The position numbers and the translations under genes are program-made. A DNA stretch of 64,000 bases from Caprimulgus europaeus (taxonomy: Eukaryota; Chordata; Aves; Caprimulgiformes; Caprimulgidae), in NCBI GenBank assembly GCA_907165065.1, contig OU015523.1:27698202-27762201 (forward strand), in the 5' to 3' direction. The first letter of the stretch is position 1. Each line of letters begins with the position of its first letter. This document shows, piece by piece, positions 48,301 to 59,304 of the stretch. The notes below the pieces were generated by a model that saw only the letters and a list, made by a program, of their open reading frames with translations, did not search any database and was not told the origin of the DNA.

Positions 48301-51300
48301 TTTCCAAGCCATAATGTGTGTCTCGCACAGCAGATAGAGCTATTCTGTAAAGACCAAGGTACAAACAGCCTTCCTTTTTTTTTTGTCCATTTAGGGGAAT
48401 GGGAGGCAGCTAGATTAGGGTGGGAACTGGAGAGATATCTGTGTTCATTTGGAAGATGTAGTCATAATCATTACACATCAAAAAGAAAAAAAAAAAAAAG
48501 CTTTAAGTTAAGGACAAGCTGTGTACAAAGGTCAAACATTGAAGTCTGGTAAATCAAAAGCAGGGAGATAGCAGGAGGAGGAGCGGGGAGTGTTTGCTCA
48601 GTGAATTGAGGGACAGAAGTACACTATTCTTCTGATGACGTGCCTGAATATTTGTGTGCTGAGTTATGCGTCAAGCAGAGCAGTGCCACAACCCCTTCCC
48701 GCTTTCATGTGATAAAGGAGCACAACATATTCCTTCCTCTCGGTCACGTGGCTAAGTTAGAAACTTCCCTTTAGCATTTATTCACCTTATGTATTGTCCT
48801 TCAGTCCCTATTTTAGCATTTTTGATGGCATATTACATGAAAGGGTTGAAACCTGGGGAAGTAGATAGATATTTAAAAAATCAGCTCATTGGGAAGAACA
48901 GTTGTCTTCATGTGCTGCTGCAATTGTTTCTTACAGTTCAGAAGTCAAAGTATTTCTCCTACTGACATCATTGATGGTCTTGCACCAGATACTACCTATT
49001 GTTTGAAAGTTCAAGCAACTCTTCCTTTGGAGTCACAAGAAGGCTTATTCAGTCCCATTCAGTGTGTAAAAACTACCTGTAAAGGTACAGAGTAAAATTG
49101 CTTTATCGTAAAATGATTGCTCAGGTTTCAAGTATTGGAAAGTAAATTGTTCTAAAGCAATAGAAATACACAGAAGTACCAAGTTCCTACTTATTTTGTT
49201 ATAACATCAATCTGGACAATTACATACAGTTTCTTTTTTAAATCAATATAAAATGTCACCTATCAATATTACAGTTTTAATAGTACAAAAAATGTTTTTG
49301 CTCTGAGGCAAATTCTGTCCATTAATTTGGTTTGCAAAAGCTTTTTCTATATTTTGGAAAACTGGATATTTTTAAATGTGTTAATTTGAATCAGGAGGAA
49401 AGGGATATGTATGCAGGCAAAACAAAAGCCTTTTGTGTATTTGTAACTAAAAGAATGCATATAAAGTTGAGCTAAGCTTATTTGTGTTTATGCAAGCCTT
49501 GGTGAATTTATCACAGATTCTGAAGAATAGCTTAGTGGCAGTTTGCCACCAGTTGCTTGTTTTGCATATCTAAATTTAAATTCTTTTGTGTGCTGTTCAG
49601 ATGTTAGTTTAAGTACTTTTAAATGTTTATTTCAGAAAAAAATAACAGTGTGGGAATGTAGGAAATCAAATGCTAGTTTGAATGGATGGTACATCAAAAC
49701 TACTTTATGTGTGTATATTTTACACAGTTTTCTCATTGAGTTATTGCTGAACCAGTTTATTTCTACTAATCTCAATGTTTCTGTATTTTTTTTCTGAATT
49801 TATTTTTATCTGATTTTTTTTACTAAATGCTTAATATGCTGTATATATCACAGACTTTGATTTACCATCTTTATAATGAAAACAGACAAATTATTTTTTT
49901 AATTATTGACAGTGTACCATGACCATTCACATGAGAAATGCCCATTCAGTGAGAAATTGCTGTACATAATATAAAGCTTTTCAGTAACTGTGGGTTTCCT
50001 TTTCTTTTAATTTTGAGCAGTGAATGACCTACTCTGTGCAACAAATGTGAGTGTTCTTGCTTTGAATATGAAATTTCATCTGCATTGGAGTAACCAGTAT
50101 AAACATCATGTGAGCTACAATGTGCAGTATCTCATGTGAGTTAATTTCCATCTCTCTGTTTAAACAGGTTACGTCATTCTAAATGCCATCCATTTGCAAA
50201 TAGTTATTAGAAGTTAAAGTGAAATACTTAGCAAAAGTGGCTTAATGTATTTGTGAAACATTGGGCACCTCATCTGGACACAGCATGGCTTTTAAAACGA
50301 TTGTGTTTAACACCATATCCCAGGATTACAAGATACTAGCTTTTTTTTAAGAGTTAAATACTTGATGGAATGGACTACTAAATATATGCTAAGTAACACT
50401 TCTAAAAGATATAAAGTTTGCATTGCCGCTTATCTTTTTGTATATGAAGAAATTAAATTCCTAGAAGTGAGCAAAAATACAGGTGTTCAAAGTTTCAGTT
50501 GTCAATATATTTGATTACTTCTGGTCATATCCCAACATGGGAAAAAACCCATTGTGTCTATAAACGTGTATCTTAATATCTAGTTGTTGCACAAATATTG
50601 TGGCCATCATCTAAATAAGGAGAAGAGATCCCTCTGGCATTCTTTTGGAATTCCTTTGGCCTGACAGAAAAATTATCAACTTAATGGAACTATATGAAAA
50701 ATCTTAATTTAGATTTTAAAAATTTCTAAAACTGATATATAATTTTTCTGTTGAGGCTTGATTAAAGCACTAATTTGTGTTTCCTGATCCAGTTAACTTC
50801 ATTGCTTTAGTTATAAATGAAAAAAACAATACTGTAAATACAAGAAATTTCTTAGAGGCCCATTCTTCCAAAAATGAAAAAAGTGGATATGCTTTTTTTT
50901 TTTTTTAAGAGTTCAAGGACCTCACATCAAAAATTATTAAAATATCTCTTGCAGTGGGTATCTAAAGGAACTTCATGATGATTACTCAGTGAAGTGGCTC
51001 AATGTACCCGATTGTGAAAACATCACTAATACACAGTGCGATTTCTCATCTGTCATCACTACTGGATTTTATTATCTCCGTGTGCAGGCCATGAGTGAAT
51101 ATAATAAATCATGTTTGTCTAAAGAAGTAAAAGTAGATCCTCTAGTAACAAGTAAGCAAAGTTGTTTCTTAAATTTTCATTTCTCAACAAGCTTGTACCT
51201 AATGCTATTTTTTGCAAAAAACAACTTGATAGTTTAATGAAATTGAATACGTAGTTTCCCTACAGAAACTGTTGGGAATCTTGGCCTCATCAAGCTAAAC

Positions 51301-54300
51301 AGGAGTTTTTCCATGGTCTTCTCTATTCAACACAGCCAGTATTTCACAATATTTAGACTAATGTAATTTGCTTTACAAAATTAAACAACAAAGCATTATA
51401 TGAAAGCTGGGGAGGGACTTTTTACAGGGGCAGGTAGTGATAGGATGAAGGTTAATGGCTTCAGAGTGGAAGAGGGCAGATTTAGATTAGCTATTAGGAA
51501 GAAATTCTTTCCTGTGAGGGTGGTGAGACACAGGCACAGGTTGCCCAGAGAAGCTGTGTGATGCCCCCTCCCTGGAAGTGTTCAAGGCCAGGCTGGATGA
51601 GGCTTTGAGCAACTTGGTCTAGTGGAAGGTGTCCCTGCTCATGGCAGGTGGGTTGGAACTGGGTGATCTTTAAGGTCTCTTCCAACTCTGACCATTCTAT
51701 GATTCTATATGGCATTTTATAATCTCACTATATGCTACATTAATCACTGTGTGAGACTGTACTAGAAATATCCCTAGTCTGCCTTTGCCATTGACAGGGA
51801 GCACTTCTTGATATGCCAGAAAAAATATGCTAAAATCAAATAATTTTGGAATCCACTGTCTATTTTCTTGTGCATCTACTCTCATCTCCTCCTTTCTCTC
51901 TACCCCTGCACAGTGCACCCCTAAATTTTGTGCTGAAGCAGTGTTACACAGCCATTAACATACAACCCTTAAGAGCTTCATGAAAAAACAGTCTTAAATG
52001 ATAGTGACATCTAAGTCAAAAACATATTGAAGATGCAGTCAATAACTCTTCTATATATCAGCTTTTCCTTGTCCAAGCTCTTGTTAATTAGATAAATCTT
52101 TTAAAGATATCTTTTAAGATAACAATGACTTAGGTAAATAATTCAACAAAAGAAAACAAAAACTGTAATGCTTTTCACTTTTCTACTATACTATAATTGT
52201 GAAAGAGGGTACGTGTGGAAAAAAGGGCCCATATCCTGCTAGATTAAGAAGTTTCACTTTGATTTGCGCAGAGTTAATCCCACTGCCTGTGTATTTCATG
52301 TCACTGAAACTTGCAGAAGCAATGTATGAATGTGGAAAGATAAAATGACTGAAATATTTCTCAGGGCTTGAGATTCTGAATAAAGCTATTAGTCAAGTTA
52401 GACTTTGAAGTATGTGTTTCTCAAAAATTGTCATAGATTTAAATTACAGCATTTTATGCAATATTTTTATTCTTTCAGTCTTATTTTTAACCTTTTTTTT
52501 TTTTTTTTTTAATGTCTTAAGATGAAATTGGCCCTCCTGGTGTAACAGTGGATGCCAGTGATGTTTTGCTCCATATCCAGATTTCTCCTCCAGGAGGATC
52601 TGAGTGTGAAGTCATGAGGGACCATTATGACTTGTCTTACCGCATACTGTATTGGAAGAATTCATCGAATAATGAGGTATGAACTAGTTAAATACTTAAA
52701 ACAGTATATAAAATTTGTTACAAATTTAATACTGAGTTTTTCTCCTCAAGAAGCTTATTTTCAAAAGAGACACGTATATGATGTATCAATCATGCAGTCA
52801 GTTTGGTGGGGTTATTTTTCTGAAAGATTATTTTAAAAATCTGATAAAGACAACATTTGTCACAAAGTAATGGAGACTTTACTCTTTACTTTTTATATAT
52901 ATCATATAATCATACAATATGACTCTGTGCAGGGTCTTAATGTAGCTTCTGGCCCCTGAAAATCTTTTATTCTGTATTTACAGTTTTATAGCTCTGTGTA
53001 TCACAGAACAATGCAGTTTTGCATGCTTTTAGCTCACTTTTTAATATATCTTTCCATATTCTTTAATTGCTCTTTATAGTAAAATATTTTACAATAATCA
53101 GTAAATGTGTATGTGTAAATGTGTGGAAGGAGAGAAGAAAACAAACTGCAACAAGAAGAAGTTTCATTTTGCACACGGCTTTGAATTGTAAAATTTCATT
53201 ATGGTGAAAGCAGTTGATTCTTACCATGTTCTCTGAGTGTGCTTTTTTAGGATAGAATTGCATGGTTTCTTTTATTTTATTTAATCCAAGTGCAGAGTGG
53301 TGTCTAATTTCTTACAGAATTGCTTCTTCAACAGAGACCAGAATTCTAATCTGAGTGACTTTGTGCTATTTATGTGCATCTTATTCTTCCAATTCTTCTT
53401 TTTCAGGGGGAAATAAAAATGAAAGAGATAAAACAGACAATAGGGACAGTGGCTGATCTAACACCCTCAACGTTGTACTGTGTGAAAGTACAGGCATTCT
53501 CAGAAGTTTACAACAAAAGCAGTAATTTCAGCAAGGAGGAATGCATCAAAACACCTGGAGGTAGGAATAGTTTGGGAGTTGTTACACCTGTGGAAGTAAA
53601 ATTGTTAACCCTTCATAGGCCTTTGCAGGTCTCACTAGTTCAGAAAACACTTGCAGCATGACTTAATGGCTGCACAGAGTTAACTCCTAGTTGGGCAAGG
53701 ATCTGTATCAGTAGTCTGTCACTTTCCTGCTCTGTGTTCTTTCCTATAGCTAAAGTAATATACTGCTTCTGTTGTGACCTGGTCAAAATCACATTCTGGT
53801 TATTCTACAACACAACTCAGTTTAGAAATTTTCTCAGATTAATAACTGTAATGATTGTGAATTAAACTTAGTTCTGTACAATGACTTGTTAATAGGCAAG
53901 CTTTAATTTTCAGCAATTTTAAGATATTTTTAGGAGGGTGCAAGGAATCACTAAATGCTACATTTTCAAGGATGTTTTATTTCTGAAATTGCCTTAATTC
54001 TTCTATGAATTAATTAAGTTTTTTAAAAATCCTGTGATAAAGTGTGAGGAGACAAATCATCAGACTCATTATAGCTGAAAGCTCTACCTTTATGCAAAAG
54101 CAGAATACATTTGTTAGACTTATTACACTCACTTGGAACTTTAGAGCAAGTTATCTGTTGAATTTAATTTGGCCAATTGTCTTCTATTAACAGGCTGTAA
54201 CACTGGAAAAATTACTAAATATCCAAACTGACTTAAAGCTAAGAAAATGTAATAACAGTAATGCTACTTTCTCACATCTTAAGCTCTTAGGATTCATTTA

Positions 54301-57300
54301 TATTGTAGTCCTTGCTGCTTTGTCTTTGTCAAGCCTAAAAATAAACAAATGTTACTTTTTTAGCTTCATAAAAGAAATTCTTTAATCTATTTTTACGAGT
54401 CAGTTATTAGTCTGCTCCATATCCTTCTATTATAATGAGCCTATTTAAGACCAAGCAGTACATTCAAGATTCTATATTGAGACATGTAGTCATACAGATG
54501 ACTAGCCTGTACTTCCCATATGTTCTTATATCCCAGTGTGGAAATCTTTCTTTCTTTCTTTAATAATTCATACTAACTGGAAACAGAGATAAAGAGACCT
54601 GATTGTCTCATCTTGATTATGTTTGAAGTGTCTCCTGGTATGTATTATTTTTAGTATGTTCAAAGTCCCTTCAGTTTGTTTATTTGTTAGAGATTGTGCC
54701 AGAGAATATGTTGCAAAGGCAAAGAGAGGAGGGGAGAAGGAAGCTTGCAAGACTCTTGAACTTAAATGCTGAATAGCTTATGACTATATAGATAAAAGGT
54801 TTCTTTGGCTACAATATTTTACTGTCAAAAGCTGGATTCCTTCATGTAAACTTCTTCTAACATAAGGTCCCAACCTTAAGTCCTCCAACTGAGCCTAGCC
54901 TGTTAGGTTTTCCACAGTTCCTGAGTTAATACAGAAATGCAGGACCATAGACTTATAGAATGGTTTGGGTTGGAAGGGACCTTCAAAGATCATCTTGTCC
55001 AGCCCCTCTGCCATGGGCAGGGACATCTTTCACTAGATCAGGTTGTTGAAAGCCCCATCCAACCTGACCTTGAACACTTCCAGGGAGAGGGCTTCCACAA
55101 CTTCTCTGAGCAACCTGTGCGAGCATCTCATCACCCTCATCGTAGGGAATTTCTTCCTTATGTCCAATTTAAATCTGCTCTCTTTCAGTCCTGTCACTAA
55201 AGGCATGGGTAAAAAGTCTTTCTCCATCTTTCTTAAAAGACCTTTTAAATACTAAAAGGCCACAGTAAGGTCTCCTCAGAGCCTTTTCTTCTCCAGGCTG
55301 AACAACCCCAACTCTCTCAGCCTTTCTTCATAGGAGACATGTTCCAACCCTCTAACCGCTTTTGTAGCCCTCCTCTGGACCTGCTCCAACAGGTCTATGT
55401 CTGTCTTGTGCTGGGGACCCAAGAGCTGGACACAGTACTCCAGGTGGGGGTCTCTTGAGAGTGCAGTAGGGCATCAGAATCACCTCCCTCCACCTTCTGG
55501 TCACTTCTTTTGATGCAGCCCAGGATACCACTGCTCCTGTCCAAGAAATCATTTGGATGCTTGTGGGCCCCTGAAGACCCTGCAAGTCTAGGCACTCCAT
55601 TAATTTCCTGGCTGCATAATCATGGGCCAACTTCACTACAGTAATCACTCATTCTTACTCCGGTGTCACTGCCTTTTCAAAGGAGAGCACTCTATCAATT
55701 CCCTGTTATCTTCCTCAGGGTTAGACCCTGTACACAACCAATAGTGCAAGAGATTGACATGCGTCAAGTGCTTCATGGTACCTGTCTGTGTGCAGCCTTT
55801 TTGTCCTGCTCTCAGATAGTGACATGTAACTGGGAGTAACTAGATCTTGGTTCTGATCCTGTCTGCAAATGCCTGTGTTCTTAGACTGGATAAATATTTT
55901 GTGCTGTGTTTTTAATAATATTATCTAAGATACTGGAATAGCTTAGTTTTTGTAATGATAATCATGGCTGAGTATAGTACTGTAGAAATGTGAAAATTTT
56001 ATGATAAATACTGTAGCAGATTTGGAGATAATATGTTCTTTAATCTTCATAGTTTATTAATACCTGGACTGAATGGTTTTTATTCACTTTTTTAGATAAA
56101 GTTTTACCTCTGATCATTTTAGCAACATTTGTAACTGCCCTGATTGCTGTCTTGCTTGTGGCTATGCCGCTTGTTTTTGCCCTGTATCAAGCCTACAATA
56201 AAATCAAATACGTGTTCTTTCCATCATGCCAGCCTCCTTTGAACATAGAGGTAAGATGAGATTTATATTTTTTCATTCATTAAGCAGATGTATTTTTAGA
56301 AAAGTGAAGGGAAAATATTATGAAAAAATGTTTTATCTGTTATCCTGTGGTGTTATGGGTATGTCAGAATTAATTGTATAGGTTTTAATGAAATGCTGGT
56401 ACTCCTGTGGAAAAAATGGGTCGTATCAATTTCTAGGATTCTGTGATTAGCAAATATTTTAACTTTTATGTTTTTTCTTCTATCTGTGTGAAAGTGTTGC
56501 TAACAATCCTTCATTCCAGAGAGTGTGCATGTCTACCCAATGTGATAAAGTACTTTTGCCCTGCTATGTGAAACCAGAAATGTTTTCCTATTGTGTTATC
56601 TGGAAGAGCCTGCTCTAGCCTTTTTGCTATCCTTTAAAACTCGGAGGAGGTGCAAGTGCAAGCCCAATCTTTAGAGGAAAATTTGGTGTAGCAGGCAGAA
56701 AATGCTTCTACCATCTCCTGACCTAGCAACGGGGATGGTCTCAAAAAGGGCAAATGTTGTCAAATTTCCAGCTCAGCTTCAAGCAGGTAGTAGATATCCT
56801 GTTCTGGAATGAACAGGGCAACAAGTGTAAGTTGTAGGTACATTTTGAAATGCAGGAAGAACCTGCACTTTGCTTTCTTCTGTGTGTCTCAGAACACTGA
56901 TGTTGAGCAGTGCGTGGCCTTCCTAACGTGTGTCGTCATCTCCCTGAGGCTCTTAAGATACGCAGTATACCAAGCTTTCTGAATAAAGTTGTAACTTAAA
57001 CCCAGTCTTGTAGTTTGCAAAGGCTAATCTGAATGTAATTTATTAGTAAGGCAGCATTTTAGCTGTTTTTTTTCAGTACAATACTGGTAACATAATTAAT
57101 GCAATGCATATTGAGAACCTTTTGTGATGGATTTGATATAAAGGACCACTTCAGAGAACAGATTGAAAGCATGCAGGATAGACAGCAGTACACTGTTGAG
57201 AGCTGTGTAAGGCTTGGTATCCTGCTGCAGCAGCTCACTTTCTTCTTTCCAGCTTTGTTTTATAACTGATAATGATTTGTAGATTTTGCAAAAACACACC

Positions 57301-57899
57301 TGTCATCCCTGTGCTACCGCATGGTCTTTGGAAGTGTTCTAAATTAGGATATTCCTTTAATTCTTGTGTGGCCTCATAGACTATAATCAGTGAAATATTG
57401 CAGTTAAATGATTGACAACTATGAGCATAGCAAGAGTTAAGATTAATGTTCAGAGTGATTCTTTAGTTGCCTTCATATAATCGAACACTAAACGTCATCC
57501 TGACTTTGAGTTTGTGAACTCAGGGAAACAAATGGCATACTCTAGGTAGAAAACCTCATGATGCTACTGAGTAGGATAAACCAGATTTGTACAGTTGTGT
57601 TGCTAAGCAGAGTCATTATTTAGGTATTATGTATGAAAGTTCACCTCTTTCTTTTCCACTTCTTTTTGCAGGGTTTTGGAGGACAGCTCTTTATCAGTCC
57701 TTACCTGTCAGCTACAGAAGAACCAATAGAAAGTTTTTCTATAATTGAGACCACCATCACAGAAGAAGCAAATCAAATTTATTTCAAAGACTGCAAACAT
57801 TCTAAACAGTGCAGTCGAGATTCAGGAAATTATTCTAATGATGATGATACTTCAGGGAGCAAAGCGTCAGAAGAAATACTTGAAAAGGAAATAATATAA
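36248..57899 (+). CDS. IFNAR1: Interferon alpha/beta receptor 1
   Basis: Low-affinity chain of the type I interferon receptor. It is a plasma-membrane protein with four FN3 subdomains that binds TYK2. Coding exons: 36248-36314, 45202-45322, 46716-46909, 47594-47751, 48937-49084, 50021-50135, 50955-51151, 52522-52676, 53407-53560, 56096-56250, 57672-57899. They join to 563 aa plus stop; human IFNAR1 is 557. Residues: signal peptide about 1-22; SD1 23-127; SD2 128-229; SD3 230-333; SD4 334-436; TM about 439-467; tail 468-563. Matches to human (from memory): LKSPQ, FxLRW, GCQNxT, AQIGPP, LVIW, PxTTYCLKVxA, PDCEN, YCVKxxA, YVFFPS, DSGNYSN. Many N-glycosylation sequons. Phases 1-2-1-0-1-2-1-0-1-0 repeat the two-domain receptor unit. 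Confidence 0.97.
38840..39160 (+). repeat. Possible very old CR1-like sequence
   Basis: Weak sense-strand phrases, such as cacctggagtattgcgattttctg and ctcagaggaggcataggttagactg, recall CR1 3' text. Divergence is high and the ends are unclear, so this is a tentative call. Confidence 0.35.
39930..40440 (-). repeat. Ancient CR1 LINE fragment, antisense
   Basis: Contains gatgaagcccaaaggccatctagtccagtgttc, the well-known start of an old amniote CR1 3' end. Further on, ttttcaggctgaagactcatagtctg and ctctagagctgcacacggtgtt match deeper parts of the same family. It is far more diverged than the CR1 copies elsewhere in the window and probably predates birds. Confidence 0.7.
43633..44577 (-). mobile_element. 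Old avian endogenous retrovirus LTR, degraded
   Basis: On the - strand it reads TGTTAGGTTTGGGG, then the G-rich start of a common bird LTR. Later come AAGTTTGAGTCTGTTTTG, ATAACTGGTCAGTGAG and an end in GGGTCAAACCACA. These phrases are diagnostic, from memory, of an LTR family spread through bird genomes. About 0.95 kb, with no internal coding part attached and no clear target duplication, so it is old and its exact ends are uncertain. It sits in IFNAR1 intron 1 against the gene. Confidence 0.6.
45202..45322 (+). CDS. IFNAR1: IFNAR1 exon 2: first half of SD1
   Basis: Encodes [20 protein letters not shown], then [14 protein letters not shown]. Human: [23 protein letters not shown]. Sequons NYT, NDT, NVT. 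Acceptor cttgcag, donor gtaagt, ends in phase 2. Confidence 0.96.
46716..46909 (+). CDS. IFNAR1: IFNAR1 exon 3: second half of SD1
   Basis: Encodes [20 protein letters not shown], then [20 protein letters not shown]. Human: [20 protein letters not shown]. Contains a Cys pair and a WS motif. Acceptor tcttacag, donor gtaaga, ends in phase 1. Confidence 0.96.
47594..47751 (+). CDS. IFNAR1: IFNAR1 exon 4: first half of SD2
   Basis: Encodes [20 protein letters not shown], then VSPPEGN and [13 protein letters not shown]. Human: [20 protein letters not shown], then YSLVIWKNSSG. The donor gtatta is weak. Acceptor tttgcag, ends in phase 0. Confidence 0.96.
48937..49084 (+). CDS. IFNAR1: IFNAR1 exon 5: second half of SD2
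   Basis: Encodes [20 protein letters not shown], then [13 protein letters not shown]. Human: LSPETTYCLKVKAALL, then VHCIKTT. Acceptor tcttacag, donor gtacag, ends in phase 1. Its last Cys (KTTCK) is not in the human sequence I recall. Confidence 0.96.
50021..50135 (+). CDS. IFNAR1: IFNAR1 exon 6: first half of SD3
   Basis: Encodes [20 protein letters not shown], then [18 protein letters not shown]. Human: [21 protein letters not shown], then MTFQVQWL. Acceptor tgagcag, donor gtgagt, ends in phase 2. It has an extra Cys at about residue 235. Confidence 0.93.
50955..51151 (+). CDS. IFNAR1: IFNAR1 exon 7: second half of SD3
   Basis: Encodes [20 protein letters not shown], then [20 protein letters not shown]. 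Human: YKWKQIPDCENVKTTQCVF, then [20 protein letters not shown]. The WSxE position is changed to CLSKE. Acceptor tcttgcag, donor gtaagc, ends in phase 1. Confidence 0.96.
51408..51710 (+). repeat. CR1 LINE, 3' fragment
   Basis: From ctggggagggactttttacaggggc through ttaggaagaaattctttcctgtg to ccaactctgaccattctatgattctat. Sense orientation in IFNAR1 intron 7 (51152-52521). It is one of the least diverged copies in the window. Confidence 0.95.
52522..52676 (+). CDS. IFNAR1: IFNAR1 exon 8: first half of SD4
   Basis: Encodes [20 protein letters not shown], then [17 protein letters not shown]. It resembles exon 4 of the same gene (GPP...SPP...W.NSSN.E), as expected from the internal duplication. 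The acceptor follows a 21-base T tract. Donor gtatga is weak. Ends in phase 0. Confidence 0.95.
52677..53406 (+). other. IFNAR1 intron 8, no feature seen
   Basis: 730 bp between the two SD4 exons. TA-rich near 52898. No repeat family or exon is recognised. Confidence 0.5.
53407..53560 (+). CDS. IFNAR1: IFNAR1 exon 9: second half of SD4
   Basis: Encodes [20 protein letters not shown], then [17 protein letters not shown]. Human: [20 protein letters not shown], then LNKSSVFSDAVCEKTKPG. Acceptor tttttcag, donor gtagga, ends in phase 1. Confidence 0.96.
54943..55640 (-). repeat. CR1 LINE, 3' fragment, antisense
   Basis: Begins with the reversed CR1 end (atagacttatagaatggtttggg, then ttggaagggaccttcaaagatc). 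It passes ttcttctccaggctgaacaaccc and gtagccctcctctggacctgctcc, and ends near catgggccaacttcac. About 700 bp, the longest CR1 here, inside IFNAR1 intron 9 (53561-56095). The rest of that intron is unremarkable. Confidence 0.94.
56096..56250 (+). CDS. IFNAR1: IFNAR1 exon 10: transmembrane segment and TYK2-proximal region
   Basis: Encodes the [22 protein letters not shown] and on to LVFALY, then [24 protein letters not shown] at residues 475-478 matches the human Y466-VFF linear endocytic motif. Acceptor ttttttag, donor gtaaga, ends in phase 0. Confidence 0.96.
56251..57671 (+). other. IFNAR1 intron 10, no feature seen
   Basis: 1.4 kb between the TM exon and the tail exon. I see no transposon, extra exon or RNA gene. 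Confidence 0.5.
57672..57899 (+). CDS. IFNAR1: IFNAR1 exon 11: cytoplasmic tail
   Basis: 75 codons then TAA at 57897. Contains [16 protein letters not shown] (human LLSTSEEQIEKCFIIEN), IYF (Tyr 525), and DSGNYSN at 538-544, which fits the beta-TrCP degron DSGxxS and matches human DSGNYSN. It ends [11 protein letters not shown]. Acceptor tttttgcag. Confidence 0.96.
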   Translation, partial: GFGGQLFISPYLSATEEPIESFSIIETTITEEANQIYFKDCKHSKQCSRDSGNYSNDDDTSGSKASEEILEKEII

Positions 57900-57940
57900 C
57901 TTTTAAGAAAAAAAAAAATCATATATGGGACTGATAGCAT

Positions 57941-57946
57941 AATAAA
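57941..57946 (+). terminator. Proximal poly(A) signal of IFNAR1
   Basis: AATAAA only 42 bp after the stop codon, followed by a T-rich run (aactttttta). It would give a very short 3' UTR. Confidence 0.5.
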
Positions 57947-59222
57947 CTCTTAAAACTTTTTTATTATGAAAGTCACAGCCTAAGGAAGACAGTGTGACTT
58001 TGGGATCTTTTTCTTCAGGTTTCCAAATCTGGACTTTGTCAGTGGGAAGTTACATATCCTTTCTGCTGCAAGCTGACTGAAGTTAAAACACAGTTGACTC
58101 CTTGTACCTGACACCATTTTGACTTTTCGTCATATGGAAAAAAGAATGCCATCTGTGTAAAGAGGAGCAGATCTGTACATTTTATATACTTGAACCTGAT
58201 AACCTCAGCAAAGCCCACTCTGTTCCATAAGAAGGGGATCTTAGAGGTTTGTTCTGAATGCCAGTGAGTACTGTGACAGAAGCCTTCCATTCCAGTATTG
58301 AATCTTACGATGTTTACACAGGCAGAAGGAAATTGATACCCTTCCAGTCCCCTTGGGGCAGTGCTTTTTGGCTCAGCAGGTCCAGAACACAAGATGCAGA
58401 AAGACCAGCAGTACCCTCAGTGAGGTGGCTCCTCTGAGCCTCCTTGTAGAATTCCTTGTGGGCATGGCTGCAGGATGCTCCCAGTGCCCGCTCGCTTGAT
58501 CGTGTATCTGTGTCCTTGCATTGGGGTGCTCTTCATCCACAGCACTTGGTAATCTGAGCAAGTATGGGGAGGAGGAAAGGCAGGAAGGAGGTTCACTTCA
58601 CTTTACTAGAAAGAAAGCTCTTTGTAAATCAAGGGTGGATCAATTTACACTGCTTTTAGGATACAGAACAACAAATGTCCAAGCTGGGGGTACATTGCAA
58701 GAAGAAACTAAAGAATACTGTTATTTTAAATGATAAGGTATGTTCAGATGCATATTCTTGATTTTTTTTTTTTTTCCCCATGGCTACATAACCAGAAATG
58801 TAAAATATTTACTTCTAATTGAATTTTATTTAGAAGTGTGAATCTCTTTTAACAAAGAGGAAATTTATTTCTCAAATTAGAAGGAATTTAGAAAATGCCT
58901 TTTAAGAATGGTGAGGTTGCTAATCATTCAGAGCCTTTTCAGTTTAGCCTCATTTTGCCAACAGACTTTTTTGTACAAATTGTAAGGATATGCTGCAATC
59001 ATGTTTCTATTTGCATACCCCTTTCTTCTGAAGGAACTTTTAAAAATAACTTACTTTTTATGAAGAAATTGATTTTGAGTAAACAGGTTTTGAGCTTCCT
59101 GTGAGCTGTTTTTTGTTCTAACAAGCAACTGTTGATGTTTATATATATATTTTTATTATTATTATTTTGAAGATGTGACCTAATTTTATACATTTTATAT
59201 TCCAGTGTTCGTTGAAGAACAT

Positions 59223-59228
59223 AATAAA
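59223..59228 (+). terminator. Distal poly(A) signal of IFNAR1
   Basis: AATAAA about 1.3 kb after the stop, followed by a T-rich stretch (ttgcttctttatctctttc). A likely alternative end giving a longer 3' UTR. Confidence 0.5.
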
Positions 59229-59304
59229 TTTTGCACATTTGCTTCTTTATCTCTTTCTTGGTTCCATATATTTTTGACTTAGTGACGTGGAAGCTACACT
59301 ATGG

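Larger units (their letters stand above)
45323..50954 (+). other. IFNAR1 introns 2-6
   Basis: Introns 45323-46715, 46910-47593, 47752-48936, 49085-50020 and 50136-50954. All are AT-rich with short homopolymer runs, such as A-runs at 46177 and 48486 and a T-run at 50892. I recognise no transposon copy, RNA gene or extra exon in them. Confidence 0.55.
57900..59240 (+). other. IFNAR1: IFNAR1 3' UTR
   Basis: AT-rich sequence after the stop. A short form would end after the AATAAA at 57941, a long form after 59223. Open frames inside are short and look non-coding. Confidence 0.6.
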
